Assembly: GCA_026707335.1 (NCBI GenBank)
Contig: JAPOXB010000034.1
Span: 1 to 10,969, forward strand
Reading direction: 5' to 3'
Length of the DNA: 10,969 nucleotides
From: Chloroflexota bacterium
GTDB taxonomy: Bacteria > Chloroflexota > Dehalococcoidia > Bin125
Position 1 is the stretch's first letter, and each line of letters begins with the position of its first letter. A model generated the notes under the pieces. The model was given only the letters and a program-made list of their open reading frames with translations. It had not been told where the DNA came from and searched no databases. Below are positions 1-6,217 of this stretch, piece after piece. Made by a program: the position numbers and the translations under genes.

Positions 1-245
1 TCCGTGACGCCGCCGGCGTCGTGCGTCGAGAGGTCGACCACGACGCGGTTGTAGACGTTGAACCACTCCGGGTGGTGGTCGAGCTTCTCGGCCTGCAGGG
101 CGGCGGCGGTCATGAAGGCGAAGGCGCCCACGAAGTCGTCGAACTGGAAGGCGCGGCGGATCTTGCCGTCGGCCACCGACCAGCCGGCCAACTCCGCGGC
201 GCGCTGCGCGACGGTGGCGTCATCGAGTTTTTTCGGGCGGGCCAT
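1..245 (-). CDS. phhB: Pterin-4a-carbinolamine dehydratase, 3' end cut by window edge
   Basis: Reading down from an ATG at 245-243 gives 81 residues beginning MARPKKLDD, open to the window edge; the family is usually about 95-110 residues, so only the C-terminal tail is missing. The family signature is plain: KLDHHPEW followed by LSTHDAGG. The three catalytic histidines correspond to H57, H58 and H75, with the same spacing as H61/H62/H79 of mammalian DCoH. The enzyme dehydrates 4a-hydroxytetrahydrobiopterin so that the pterin cofactor of aromatic amino acid hydroxylases can be recycled. Many bacteria carry it without phenylalanine hydroxylase, and none is in view here, so its physiological role is open. 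A GGAG Shine-Dalgarno (254-251) lies 5 nt before the ATG and decides the start. It is divergent from the gene at 338. The identification rests on motif recognition and is secure at family level. Confidence 0.93.
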   Translation of the reverse strand, partial: MARPKKLDDATVAQRAAELAGWSVADGKIRRAFQFDDFVGAFAFMTAAALQAEKLDHHPEWFNVYNRVVVDLSTHDAGGVT

Positions 246-273
246 GGCGACTCCATATCGTGTCAGCACTGCG

Positions 274-295
274 TGCGCCGGCGGCGGGCGGCGCA
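274..295. repeat. 7-bp perfect inverted repeat between divergent genes
   Basis: TGCGCCG at 274-280 is repeated in inverted form as CGGCGCA at 289-295, with an 8-nt spacer. It sits in the 92-bp gap between the divergent phhB and PPOX genes. It could be an operator or a chance hairpin; short GC-rich inverted repeats are common at this base composition. Two GATAAT hexamers (300-305 and 312-317) lie just downstream on the plus strand and could be -10 elements for the gene at 338, but neither has a clear -35 partner. Confidence 0.3.
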
Positions 296-337
296 GCCCG
301 ATAATAGCCGCGATAATGGGCGCGTGAGGCAGATGCG

Positions 338-772
338 ATGAGCGAATCGTTGATCGACGCGGAGACGCGGCGGTTCATCGAGGGGCAGCGCGTGGGCCGG
401 CTGGCGACGGCGGGCGCCGACGGCGCGCCCCACGTCGTGCCGGTCGTGTTCGCGCTGGTCGGCGACGACGCGTACGTCGTCATCGACGAGAAGCCGAAGA
501 CGACGCTGCGCCTGCGGCGGCTGCGCAACATCGCCGAGAACCCGCGCGCGGCGCTGCTGGTGGACGTCTACGACGAGGATTGGTCGCGGCTGCGCTGGGC
601 GATGCTGCGCGGGCCGGCGGCCGTGCTCGAGCCGGGGCCCGTGCAGGCGGCGGCGGTCGCGGCGCTGCGGGCGCGCTATCGGCAGTACGCGGCGATGGCG
701 CTGGAGGACCGGCCCGTGATCCGGCTGCGCGTCGAGCGGGTCTCGGTATGGCGGGCCGACGCGGGCGCTTGA
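338..772 (+). CDS. PPOX-class, probably F420-dependent oxidoreductase (Rv0121c-like)
   Basis: This 144-residue protein has a complete split-barrel flavin/deazaflavin-binding fold. The N-terminal half carries RVGRLATAGADGAPHVVPV (residues 18-36), the usual first strands that contact cofactor. It continues with DEKPKTT (50-56), LRRLRNIAENPRAALLVD (59-76) and YDEDWSRLRW (78-87), a layout I associate with the 'PPOX class probable F420-dependent' subfamily typified by mycobacterial Rv0121c. Members are small cytoplasmic dimers that bind F420 or FMN; substrates are mostly unknown. GAGG at 326-329 lies 8 nt before the ATG and supports this start. The stop codon overlaps a candidate -35 hexamer for the B12 operon downstream. 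Whether the cofactor is F420 rather than FMN is inferred from subfamily resemblance. A role in heme or pyridoxal metabolism is less likely. Confidence 0.85.
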   Translation: MSESLIDAETRRFIEGQRVGRLATAGADGAPHVVPVVFALVGDDAYVVIDEKPKTTLRLRRLRNIAENPRAALLVDVYDEDWSRLRWAMLRGPAAVLEPGPVQAAAVAALRARYRQYAAMALEDRPVIRLRVERVSVWRADAGA

Positions 773-798
773 CCGTCGGCGCGATCGGCTGACAGACT
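769..798 (+). promoter_or_regulatory. Candidate promoter for the B12-uptake operon
   Basis: TTGACC at 769-774 matches five of six bases of the sigma-70 -35 consensus. An 18-nt spacer follows, then CAGACT at 793-798, a weak -10 (A, A and T at positions 2, 4 and 6). Initiation near 805 would put the transcript start just before the riboswitch aptamer, which is where it is needed. The -35 overlaps the TGA stop of the preceding gene. The -10 match is poor, so confidence is limited. Confidence 0.35.
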
Positions 799-799
799 G

Positions 800-920
800 A
801 CCGCGCAAACCCAGGGACGCCGCGGGGGAAGCCGGTCGAAATCCGGCGCTGTCCCGCAACGGTAGCCCCGCCGCCGCGACGCGGCCGGTGGGGGAGCCCG
901 AATACCTGCGTCGTCCCGAA
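800..920 (+). promoter_or_regulatory. Cobalamin (B12) riboswitch aptamer
   Basis: The conserved core is readable. GCCGGTCGAAATCCGGC (831-847) is the small P4-type hairpin, and it is followed by GCTGTCCCGCAACGGTA (848-864), the nearly invariant B12-box region. AGCCCGAATACCTGC (895-909) matches the 3' conserved segment. Bases 814-823 pair with 908-917 (GGGACG with CGTCCC, then CGC with GCG across one C/U mismatch), closing the core as the P2 stem does in the Rfam Cobalamin family. A hairpin at 929-948 and the terminator at 958-992 form the likely expression platform. The RNA is expected to bind adenosylcobalamin or another corrinoid and shut off the downstream transport operon when B12 is plentiful. 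The exact ends and the antiterminator pairing were not resolved. Confidence 0.95.
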
Positions 921-957
921 CGCTGCATAAGCCTTCGAGGAAGGGCTTGGCGCTGTG

Positions 958-992
958 CGACCCCGCCGCGCCGGCCGGGTCGTTTTTTTTTT
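958..992 (+). terminator. Intrinsic terminator of the B12 riboswitch
   Basis: CGACCC (958-963) pairs with GGGTCG (977-982). After one C/C mismatch, GCCG (965-968) pairs with CGGC (972-975) around a CGC loop. Ten consecutive T residues follow at 983-992. This is a textbook Rho-independent terminator lying between the aptamer and the btuF start at 1057, so the switch most likely acts by transcription attenuation. The smaller hairpin just before it (929-936 with 940-948) may be the antiterminator partner or the loop that docks onto the aptamer; that part is inference. Confidence 0.9.
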
Positions 993-1056
993 CGGCCCGC
1001 CGACACCGCGAACCGCCCAACGTCCGGACCTTGCCGGGGCTGGAAAGGGGCATGGC

Positions 1057-2301
1057 GTGCGCGGATACACGAAGAAGCCTGCGGAGTGGGGCCGAAACTG
1101 GAAGGCGGTGGCGCTGGTCGCGCTGCTGGCGTTGGCGCTGCCGGCGCTGGCCGCATGCGGCGGCGACGGGGACGACGAACCGGCGCCGAGCGCGGCGACG
1201 ACCACCGCGGCGGCGGAGACGCCGACCGCCGAGGCGGAGGCCGAAGAAGCCGCCGAGGCGGAGGCGGCAGCGGAGGCCGAGGCCCAAGCGGCGGCCGAAG
1301 CGGAAGCGGCAGCCCAGGCGGAGGCGGAGGCTGAGGCCGAAGCAGGGGCCGAAGCGGCAGCCGCGGCAGCGGACGAGGCGGAGGCCGAGGCCGAGGCCGA
1401 GGCGGCCGACGAAGCGCCCCCGCCGGGCCCGTTCCCGCTGACCGTGACCGACGACACCGGCGTCGAGGTCACGCTGGAGGCGCGGCCCGAGCGGGTGGTC
1501 GCGGTGCTGCCCTCGGTGGTGGACCTGGTGGCCGACCTGGGCCTGGCCGATCGCCTGGTGGGCGTGGACGACTTCTCGCTCGCGCGGGCGCCCGACGCGG
1601 TCAGCGTGGGGGGCGCGAACTTCACCTTCAACATCGAAGCGATCGCGGAGTTGCAGCCCGACCTGGTCCTGATCGCGGTGGGGGGCACCGAGGAACTGGC
1701 GCAGCAGTCGCGCGCGCTGGGCTTCCCGGTCTACTCGATGGCCTACCCGGACCGCGTGGCGACGGTGCTGGAGCAACTCCGCACCATCGGCCGGCTGCTG
1801 GGCGAGGAGGAGGCCGGCGAGGCGCTGGCCGCCGACCTCGACGCGCGGCTGGCGGCGGTCAGCGAGGCGGTCGCCGCGGCCCTCGGCTCGGCCGAGCCGC
1901 TGCGGGTCTACCTGGAGGTCGACCAGTCGACGCCGACGCAGCCGTTCAGCGTGGGACCCGGGTCGCTGCACCAGGAGATCATCGAACTGGCGGGGGGCGC
2001 CAACATCTTCGCCGACGCCGAGGGGCCGTTCCCGCAGGTCGGCTGGGAGAGCATCATCGCCGCCGACCCGGAGGTGATCCTGCTGCTCAACTCGAAGGAG
2101 TTCGCCGACGAGATGTCGTTCAACCCCATCTCGGCGGCGGAGGTCGGCGAGCGCACCGGCTGGAGCGGGATCACGGCCGTGCACGAGGGCATGGTCGTGC
2201 CGCTGCCCGGCACGCTGTTCAGCGTGGGGGTGGGGCTGGTCGAAGCGGTCGAGCGGGTCGCCGAGGCGCTGGCCGAGGCCCGGATGGCGGCCGCCGCATG
2301 A
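1057..2301 (+). CDS. btuF: BtuF-like cobalamin-binding lipoprotein of ABC transporter
   Basis: This 414-residue extracytoplasmic binding protein captures corrinoid for the BtuCD transporter. Residues 1-33 form a lipoprotein signal (Lys/Arg-rich start, hydrophobic AVALVALLALALPAL) ending in a lipobox, LAAC, with the lipidated Cys at 34. Residues 58-120 are an almost pure Ala/Glu spacer. Residues 126-414 are a periplasmic-binding-protein type III (Peripla_BP_2) fold, with the typical PERVVAVLPSVVDLVADLG opening and a later LQPDLVLI segment. The GTG at 1057 is chosen because AAAGGGG lies about 6 nt upstream and the signal peptide then starts correctly. An in-frame GTG at 955 would run through the terminator. 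The riboswitch upstream gives the B12 specificity; by sequence alone, a siderophore or heme binder would be possible. btuC begins 16 nt later. Confidence 0.9.
   Translation: MRGYTKKPAEWGRNWKAVALVALLALALPALAACGGDGDDEPAPSAATTTAAAETPTAEAEAEEAAEAEAAAEAEAQAAAEAEAAAQAEAEAEAEAGAEAAAAAADEAEAEAEAEAADEAPPPGPFPLTVTDDTGVEVTLEARPERVVAVLPSVVDLVADLGLADRLVGVDDFSLARAPDAVSVGGANFTFNIEAIAELQPDLVLIAVGGTEELAQQSRALGFPVYSMAYPDRVATVLEQLRTIGRLLGEEEAGEALAADLDARLAAVSEAVAAALGSAEPLRVYLEVDQSTPTQPFSVGPGSLHQEIIELAGGANIFADAEGPFPQVGWESIIAADPEVILLLNSKEFADEMSFNPISAAEVGERTGWSGITAVHEGMVVPLPGTLFSVGVGLVEAVERVAEALAEARMAAAA
1228..1416 (+). repeat. Low-complexity Ala/Glu linker-coding repeat in btuF
   Basis: Sixty-three codons (residues 58-120 of BtuF) use only Ala and Glu plus a few Gln, Asp and Gly. 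The DNA is built from degenerate GAGGCG/GAGGCC hexamers. Placed directly after the lipidated Cys and a Thr/Ala stretch, the segment should be a highly acidic, helix-prone or extended spacer holding the binding domain off the membrane. Mixed use of GAG/GAA and GCG/GCC/GCA suggests it is an old, drifting repeat, not a recent slippage product. Confidence 0.9.
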
Positions 2302-2317
2302 CGAGAGGCGCCCTCCG

Positions 2318-3436
2318 GTGACGACCCAGCGCCTGCCGCTGCAGCGCCACGTGCCGCGCCTCGTCGCGCGGAGTCCCGCCCGGCGGCGGGGGCTGCCCGG
2401 CGCGGCGCTGGTCTACGGACTGGGCGCGCTGCTGCTGCTGTGCGCGGTGGCCGTCGCGACGGCCGCCGGCTCGGCGTCGATCGGGCTGGGCGACACGCTG
2501 CGCATCCTGATCGACTGGCTGCCCTTCGTCGAGCTGGAGCAGCGCTGGACCGACGCGGAGGCGACGATCCTGCGCGAGATCCGCCTGCCGCGGGTCATCT
2601 CGGCGGCGCTGGTGGGGGCGGCGCTGAGCGTCGCGGGCGCGATCTTCCAGGGCGTGTTCCGCAACCCGCTGGTCGATCCGTTCATCATCGGGGCGAGCAG
2701 CGGGGCGGCGTTCGCGGCGGTGATCGGCTTCCTCATCGCGCCGCAGGCGGGCTTCATCATCTATGGGTTCTCCTGGGTGCCGGCGCTGGCCTTCGCCGGC
2801 AGCCTGGCGACGGTGCTGCTGGTCTACTTCCTGGCCCGCTCCGACGGCCGCGTCGCCGTGACGACCCTGCTGCTGGCGGGGGTCGCCGTGGGCGCCTTCC
2901 TGACCGCGGCGATGTCGTTCCTGATGCTGACCCAGAGCGACTCGCAGTTCCGCCTGGGCGCGATCCTCTCCTGGCTGCTGGGCGGCGTCGGCACGGTGGG
3001 CTGGCAGCAGTTCCTGCTGCTGGGGCCGTTCGTCGCGGCGGGGCTGCTGGTCGCGCGGGCGCTGGCGCAGCCGCTCAACGCGCTGGCCCTGGGCGAGGAG
3101 CACGCCCACGCCCTGGGCGTGCGGGTCGAGCGGACGAAGCTGATCCTCATCGCGGCCTCGTCGCTGATGACGGCGGCGGCCGTCGCGGCGGCGGGGCTGG
3201 TGGCCTTCGTGGGGCTGGTGACGCCGCACGTCCTGCGGCTGCTGATCGGCCCCGACCACGGGCGGCTGTTGTGGGCGTCGGCGCTGTACGGGGCGCTGTT
3301 CGTCGTCCTGGCCGACCTGGCCGCGCGGATGCTGCTCTCGCCCACCGAGGTGCCGCTGGGCGTCATCACCGGCATCGTGGGCGGGCCGTTCTTCCTGCTG
3401 CTGCTGCGGCGGGCGCGGGGGCAGTATGTCTTCTAG
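2318..3436 (+). CDS. btuC: BtuC-like permease of B12 ABC transporter (FecCD family)
   Basis: A 372-residue, very hydrophobic membrane protein of the FecCD/BtuC family, whose members usually have ten transmembrane helices and form the homodimeric translocation channel. An Arg-rich cytoplasmic N-terminus of about 27 residues precedes the first helix. Family marks include IRLPR (88-92), GAIFQGVFRNPL (107-118), a GASSGAAFAA stretch, the cytoplasmic LGEEHAHALGV coupling segment and GLVTPHVLRLLIGPDH near the C-terminus. The start is a GTG with AGAGG at 2304-2308, 9 nt upstream. It follows btuF by 16 nt and overlaps the ATPase gene by 11 nt, consistent with translational coupling in one riboswitch-controlled transcript. 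The B12 assignment comes from the riboswitch; the fold alone does not distinguish iron-siderophore from B12 permeases. Confidence 0.92.
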   Translation: MTTQRLPLQRHVPRLVARSPARRRGLPGAALVYGLGALLLLCAVAVATAAGSASIGLGDTLRILIDWLPFVELEQRWTDAEATILREIRLPRVISAALVGAALSVAGAIFQGVFRNPLVDPFIIGASSGAAFAAVIGFLIAPQAGFIIYGFSWVPALAFAGSLATVLLVYFLARSDGRVAVTTLLLAGVAVGAFLTAAMSFLMLTQSDSQFRLGAILSWLLGGVGTVGWQQFLLLGPFVAAGLLVARALAQPLNALALGEEHAHALGVRVERTKLILIAASSLMTAAAVAAAGLVAFVGLVTPHVLRLLIGPDHGRLLWASALYGALFVVLADLAARMLLSPTEVPLGVITGIVGGPFFLLLLRRARGQYVF

Positions 3437-4262
3437 CGCCCCACCGTTGAGCCGCACGGCCGCGCCGCTCCCGTCCGCCGGCGCGCCGGCCCTGGCGCTC
3501 CAGAACGTCCACTTCCGCTACGACGGCGCGCCGCTGCTCGAGGGGCTCAGCCTCGAGGTCGGGGCGGGGGAGATGGTGGGGCTGCTGGGGCGTAACGGCT
3601 GCGGCAAGACGACGGCCCTGCGCCTGATCACCGGCACGCGACGGCCGCAGTCGGGCGTCGTGCGGGTGGGCGGGCGCGACCGCGCCTCGTGGGGCCGGCG
3701 CGAGCTGGCGCGACGGCTGGCGCTGGTGCCGCAGGAGCTGCAGGTCGCCTTCGACTTCACCGCCGAGGAGTTGGTGCTGCTGGGACGCGGCCCCCACATG
3801 GGCTGGCTGCGCGGCCACACCCGGGCCGACATCGAGGCGGCGCGGGGCGCGATGCGGGCGGTCGGGATCGAGCAGTTCGCGGCGCGGCCCTACCGGCAGT
3901 TGTCGGGCGGCGAGCAGCAGCGCGTCGCGCTGGCGATGGCGCTGGCCCAGGAGCCGGCCGTGCTGCTGCTCGACGAGCCAACGCACAACCTCGACCTGGC
4001 GCAGCAGTCGCTGTTCTTCCAGGTGCTGGCCGGCCTCACGCGGTCGCGCGGGCTGGGCGCGCTGGTCGTGATCCACGACGTCAACCTGGCGGCGCGCTGG
4101 TGCGACCGACTGCTGATGCTGGCCGGCGGGCGGATCATCGCCGAGGGCGACCCCTGGACGGTGCTGACGCCCGACAACCTGCGCCGCTGCTACGAGATCG
4201 AGGCGCGCATCCTGCCGCACCCCGACAACGGCCGGCCGCAGGTCTTCCTCTCGCAGGGCTGA
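3426..4262 (+). CDS. btuD: BtuD-like ATPase of B12 ABC transporter
   Basis: This 278-residue nucleotide-binding subunit powers corrinoid import through the permease. All ABC motifs are intact: Walker A GRNGCGKTT (55-63, Lys61), Q-loop Gln103 in LVPQE, signature LSGGEQQR (159-166), Walker B LLLDEPT (180-186, Asp183 and catalytic Glu184), D-loop NLD (188-190) and switch His217 in IHDVN. The first 20 or so residues are a Ser/Ala/Pro-rich lead before the domain. The ATG lies inside the end of btuC, an 11-nt overlap in a different frame, implying coupled translation. The C-terminal region has the EGDPWTVLTPDNLR segment typical of FecE/BtuD-type ATPases. It is the last gene of the operon; the next gene converges only 10 nt away. 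Confidence 0.93.
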   Translation: MSSSAPPLSRTAAPLPSAGAPALALQNVHFRYDGAPLLEGLSLEVGAGEMVGLLGRNGCGKTTALRLITGTRRPQSGVVRVGGRDRASWGRRELARRLALVPQELQVAFDFTAEELVLLGRGPHMGWLRGHTRADIEAARGAMRAVGIEQFAARPYRQLSGGEQQRVALAMALAQEPAVLLLDEPTHNLDLAQQSLFFQVLAGLTRSRGLGALVVIHDVNLAARWCDRLLMLAGGRIIAEGDPWTVLTPDNLRRCYEIEARILPHPDNGRPQVFLSQG

Positions 4263-4272
4263 GGCTCCGCGG

Positions 4273-5679
4273 CTATCCCTCGAAGACGGCCGTGTCGGGC
4301 CGGAAGGCGGCCCAGGCGAACCAGAAGTGGTCGGTGTGCACGACGGGGGTCAGTTGCGCGCCCGCCAGCGGCCCCGACAGGGCCGCCCCGAAGATGTTCC
4401 AGACCGACTCCGTCTGCTCGTCGAGGAAGGTGGCGGGGTCGCCGGGGTTGGGCCGGAAGTCGAGAGCGCGGCCGTCGACGGTGCGCTCGAAGACGCCCGT
4501 CGCTCCGACCTCGCGCGACTGCGCGATGCCGGCCTGGTCGAGGGCGGAGCGCGCCCCCGGGGCCCAGAAGACGACGATCGGCCGACCGTCGCGCACGTCC
4601 GCCACGGCGCCCCGCTCGGCGAGCAGGGCGAAGGGGTAGGCCACCGCGTCGTCCGGCAGGTCGAGCGTGACGACGCGCTCCATCGCGCCGAGCCGGGGGT
4701 CGATGTCGCCGCGGAAGAGGAAGGGAACGTTGTCGGGGTCGTCGTAGCCGACGTAGGGATTGCGGCCGTAGCTCCGCGAGTAGCCCGTCTCGCGGGAGAG
4801 CACGATGCCCTCCGGGTACTGCGCCTTGAAGTCGCCCCAGGCGGCGATGGTCGAGGGCAGCACGGTCAGGCGGGCGCCCACCATGTCGCCGACGATGGCG
4901 ACGCCCCCGATCTGCTGCCAGAGCGACTCGGTCTGGCGGTCGAACATGACCAGGTCGCTGTTGCGCAGCACGCCGCTGACCCCGAAGTCGTAGGTCGTGC
5001 CGCCGATCGTGCGGTCGAAGGTGATGGCCGTGTTGCAGAGCGGGCAGTAGGTCACGGCGACCGGCACGCCGCCCACCACGTCCTCGACGATCTCGTGCCA
5101 GATGAGGATGTCGAGCGGATAGGCGCGGGCGTCGCCGTTGAGGGTGAACTGCAGGACGGGGCTGCCGTCCACGTACAACTCGTCGGCCTCGGCGATGGAG
5201 ATGAAGCGGGGCTCGCGGATGGCGGGGATGCCGTCGCGGGGCACGCCGCCGGAGAGGATCTCGCCGTACTCGACGAGGCTGATGTCGAAGTTCGTCCGCC
5301 AGCCGCGGCCGAAGTGACTGGGCGCGCCCAGGTCGCGCAGGATCGGCTCGCCGAAGGGCGTGACGGCGGCGTCGAGCGGCAGGAACGTGTCGCCGGCGGG
5401 CGGGGCGGGTGGGGCGGGGTCGGCTTCGGCGGACGCCTCCGTGGCTTGCGCCGGCTCCTCGTCGGCCGGGGACGGGTCGGCCTGCGCCGCGGCCTGCTCC
5501 TCGGACTCGTCCGCCGGCTCGTCCGCGTCCACTCGTGCGGGCTCCTCGACGACGGCGGCCTCAGGGGCGGCCTCCGGCGCCTCCGGTTCGTCGGCGTCGG
5601 AGCCGCAGGCCAGCGCGAGCAGCGCGATCGCCGCCAGCGCCGGCGCCACAACCCACCCGATTCGCCGTCGTGACGCCAT
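4273..5679 (-). CDS. DUF3179-domain lipoprotein
   Basis: A 468-residue predicted lipoprotein. Residues 1-24 form a signal (MASRRR, then a hydrophobic helix) ending in the lipobox LALAC with Cys25. Residues 27-97 are an acidic Ala/Glu/Pro spacer. The rest matches the DUF3179 family (PF11376): DARAYPLDILIWHEIVED, then YCPLCNTA with a C-P-L-C pair (Cys212, Cys215), FGVSGVLRNSDLVMFDRQT and later FDRQTESLWQQ and QTESVWNIFG segments. The function of DUF3179 is unknown; the conserved CxxC suggests metal binding or redox chemistry outside the cytoplasm, but this is inference. I chose the ATG at 5679 because GAGGGCAGG lies just before it and the signal peptide then starts cleanly; an in-frame ATG at 5697 is the alternative. 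It converges on btuD and diverges from the gene at 5780. The gap between the divergent starts shows no convincing promoter. Confidence 0.88.
   Translation of the reverse strand: MASRRRIGWVVAPALAAIALLALACGSDADEPEAPEAAPEAAVVEEPARVDADEPADESEEQAAAQADPSPADEEPAQATEASAEADPAPPAPPAGDTFLPLDAAVTPFGEPILRDLGAPSHFGRGWRTNFDISLVEYGEILSGGVPRDGIPAIREPRFISIAEADELYVDGSPVLQFTLNGDARAYPLDILIWHEIVEDVVGGVPVAVTYCPLCNTAITFDRTIGGTTYDFGVSGVLRNSDLVMFDRQTESLWQQIGGVAIVGDMVGARLTVLPSTIAAWGDFKAQYPEGIVLSRETGYSRSYGRNPYVGYDDPDNVPFLFRGDIDPRLGAMERVVTLDLPDDAVAYPFALLAERGAVADVRDGRPIVVFWAPGARSALDQAGIAQSREVGATGVFERTVDGRALDFRPNPGDPATFLDEQTESVWNIFGAALSGPLAGAQLTPVVHTDHFWFAWAAFRPDTAVFEG
5389..5601 (-). other. Acidic Ala/Glu/Pro linker of the DUF3179 lipoprotein
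   Basis: Residues 27-97 after the lipidated Cys25 are almost entirely Ala, Glu, Asp and Pro, with scattered Val, Ser, Gln and Thr. This resembles the spacer in BtuF but is richer in Pro and Asp, so likely more extended. It should hold the DUF3179 domain away from the membrane. Confidence 0.8.
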
Positions 5680-5779
5680 CAGCCTGCCCTCGCCCATGCC
5701 CGCATCATCGCGTCGCGGCGGCGTTCACACGATACGCTGGCGGACGCCGTCGGGATTGCGCATCGAACGGGGGCGAGCC

Positions 5780-5809
5780 ATGCCGCAGGACCCCATGCCG
5801 CACGACCCC
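5780..5809 (+). repeat. 15-bp tandem repeat at the start of the SnoaL-like gene
   Basis: ATGCCGCAGGACCCC (5780-5794) is followed by ATGCCGCACGACCCC (5795-5809), differing at one base, and then by a decayed third unit beginning ATGCCGAAGG at 5810. The units encode MPQDP, MPHDP and MPKGD, so the repeat gives three in-frame ATG codons in a row. Confidence 0.85.
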
Positions 5810-6181
5810 ATGCCGAAGGGCGACGAGGCGGCGGTGCTCGCCGCCAACGCGGCCTTCTACGCCGCCTTCAACGCTCGCGACGCCGACGCGATGGCGGCGC
5901 TCTGGGCGACCGACGCCGAGGTTACCTGCGTGCATCCCGGCTGGAACATCCTGCGCGGCCGCGAGGCGGTGCTGGCGAGCTGGCGATCGATCCTGGGCAA
6001 CGCCGAGCAGGCCAAGATCGTCGGCGCGGCGGAGGCGGCGCAGATCATCGGCGAGGTGGCGATCGTCGTGGGGCGCGAGGTGGTCGGCGGGCATCCGATC
6101 GCGGTCAGCAACACGTTTCTCTTGCAGGAAGACGGCTGGAAGATGCTGCACCACCACGCCAGCCCGGTGGCGCAGCCCTGA
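5780..6181 (+). CDS. NTF2/SnoaL-like small protein
   Basis: A 133-residue protein with an NTF2-like cone fold. After a short MPxDP-repeat lead, the domain starts around residue 16 (DEAAVLAANAAFYAAFNARD), followed by MAALWATDAEVTCVHPGW (38-55), LRGREAVLASW (58-68) and a C-terminal strand pair ending WKMLHHHASPV. The CVHPGW and GREAV..SW motifs are typical of the SnoaL_3/DUF4440-like group. These proteins are small dimers; some are isomerases or hydratases, many have no known activity, and the substrate here cannot be told. I start at 5780 because a GGGGGCGAG purine-rich site lies just upstream; ATGs at 5795 and 5810 are in frame and possible. It is 36 nt upstream of ald on the same strand, so it may be the first gene of an ald-mcl transcript. 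Confidence 0.82.
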   Translation: MPQDPMPHDPMPKGDEAAVLAANAAFYAAFNARDADAMAALWATDAEVTCVHPGWNILRGREAVLASWRSILGNAEQAKIVGAAEAAQIIGEVAIVVGREVVGGHPIAVSNTFLLQEDGWKMLHHHASPVAQP

Positions 6182-6217
6182 CGCGAAACAAGCGAGGATG
6201 ATGGGGAGGAAGCGACG

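Noticed and set aside
983..992. Ten-T homopolymer as a sequencing artefact or frameshift site
   Set aside because: It directly follows a strong GC hairpin in a riboswitch leader and is outside any gene, so a terminator explains it.
955..1056. N-terminal extension of btuF from an in-frame GTG at 955
   Set aside because: The extension would translate the riboswitch terminator, including its T tract as Phe residues, and would bury the lipoprotein signal. The GTG at 1057 has a good ribosome site.
676..4220. Long open frames on the minus strand opposite the riboswitch and btuFCD (for example 2184-676, 3457-2219 and 4220-3366)
   Set aside because: Their translations are Arg/Gln/His/Pro-rich with no recognisable domain, as expected of antisense frames in very GC-rich DNA. 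The plus-strand products are clear families with intact motifs.
4255..4280. Possible terminator between the convergent btuD and DUF3179 genes
   Set aside because: Only a 4-bp AGGG/CCCT pairing around a long loop is visible, and there is no T tract.
5680..5697. Alternative start of the DUF3179 lipoprotein at 5697
   Set aside because: The six added residues have no clear ribosome site ahead of them, whereas the ATG at 5679 is preceded by GAGGGCAGG. It cannot be fully excluded.
5360..5779. N-terminal extension of the SnoaL-like gene across the DUF3179 coding region
   Set aside because: It would be Ser/Ala-rich antisense of the lipoprotein linker. The domain begins after 5780, and a ribosome site lies just before that ATG.
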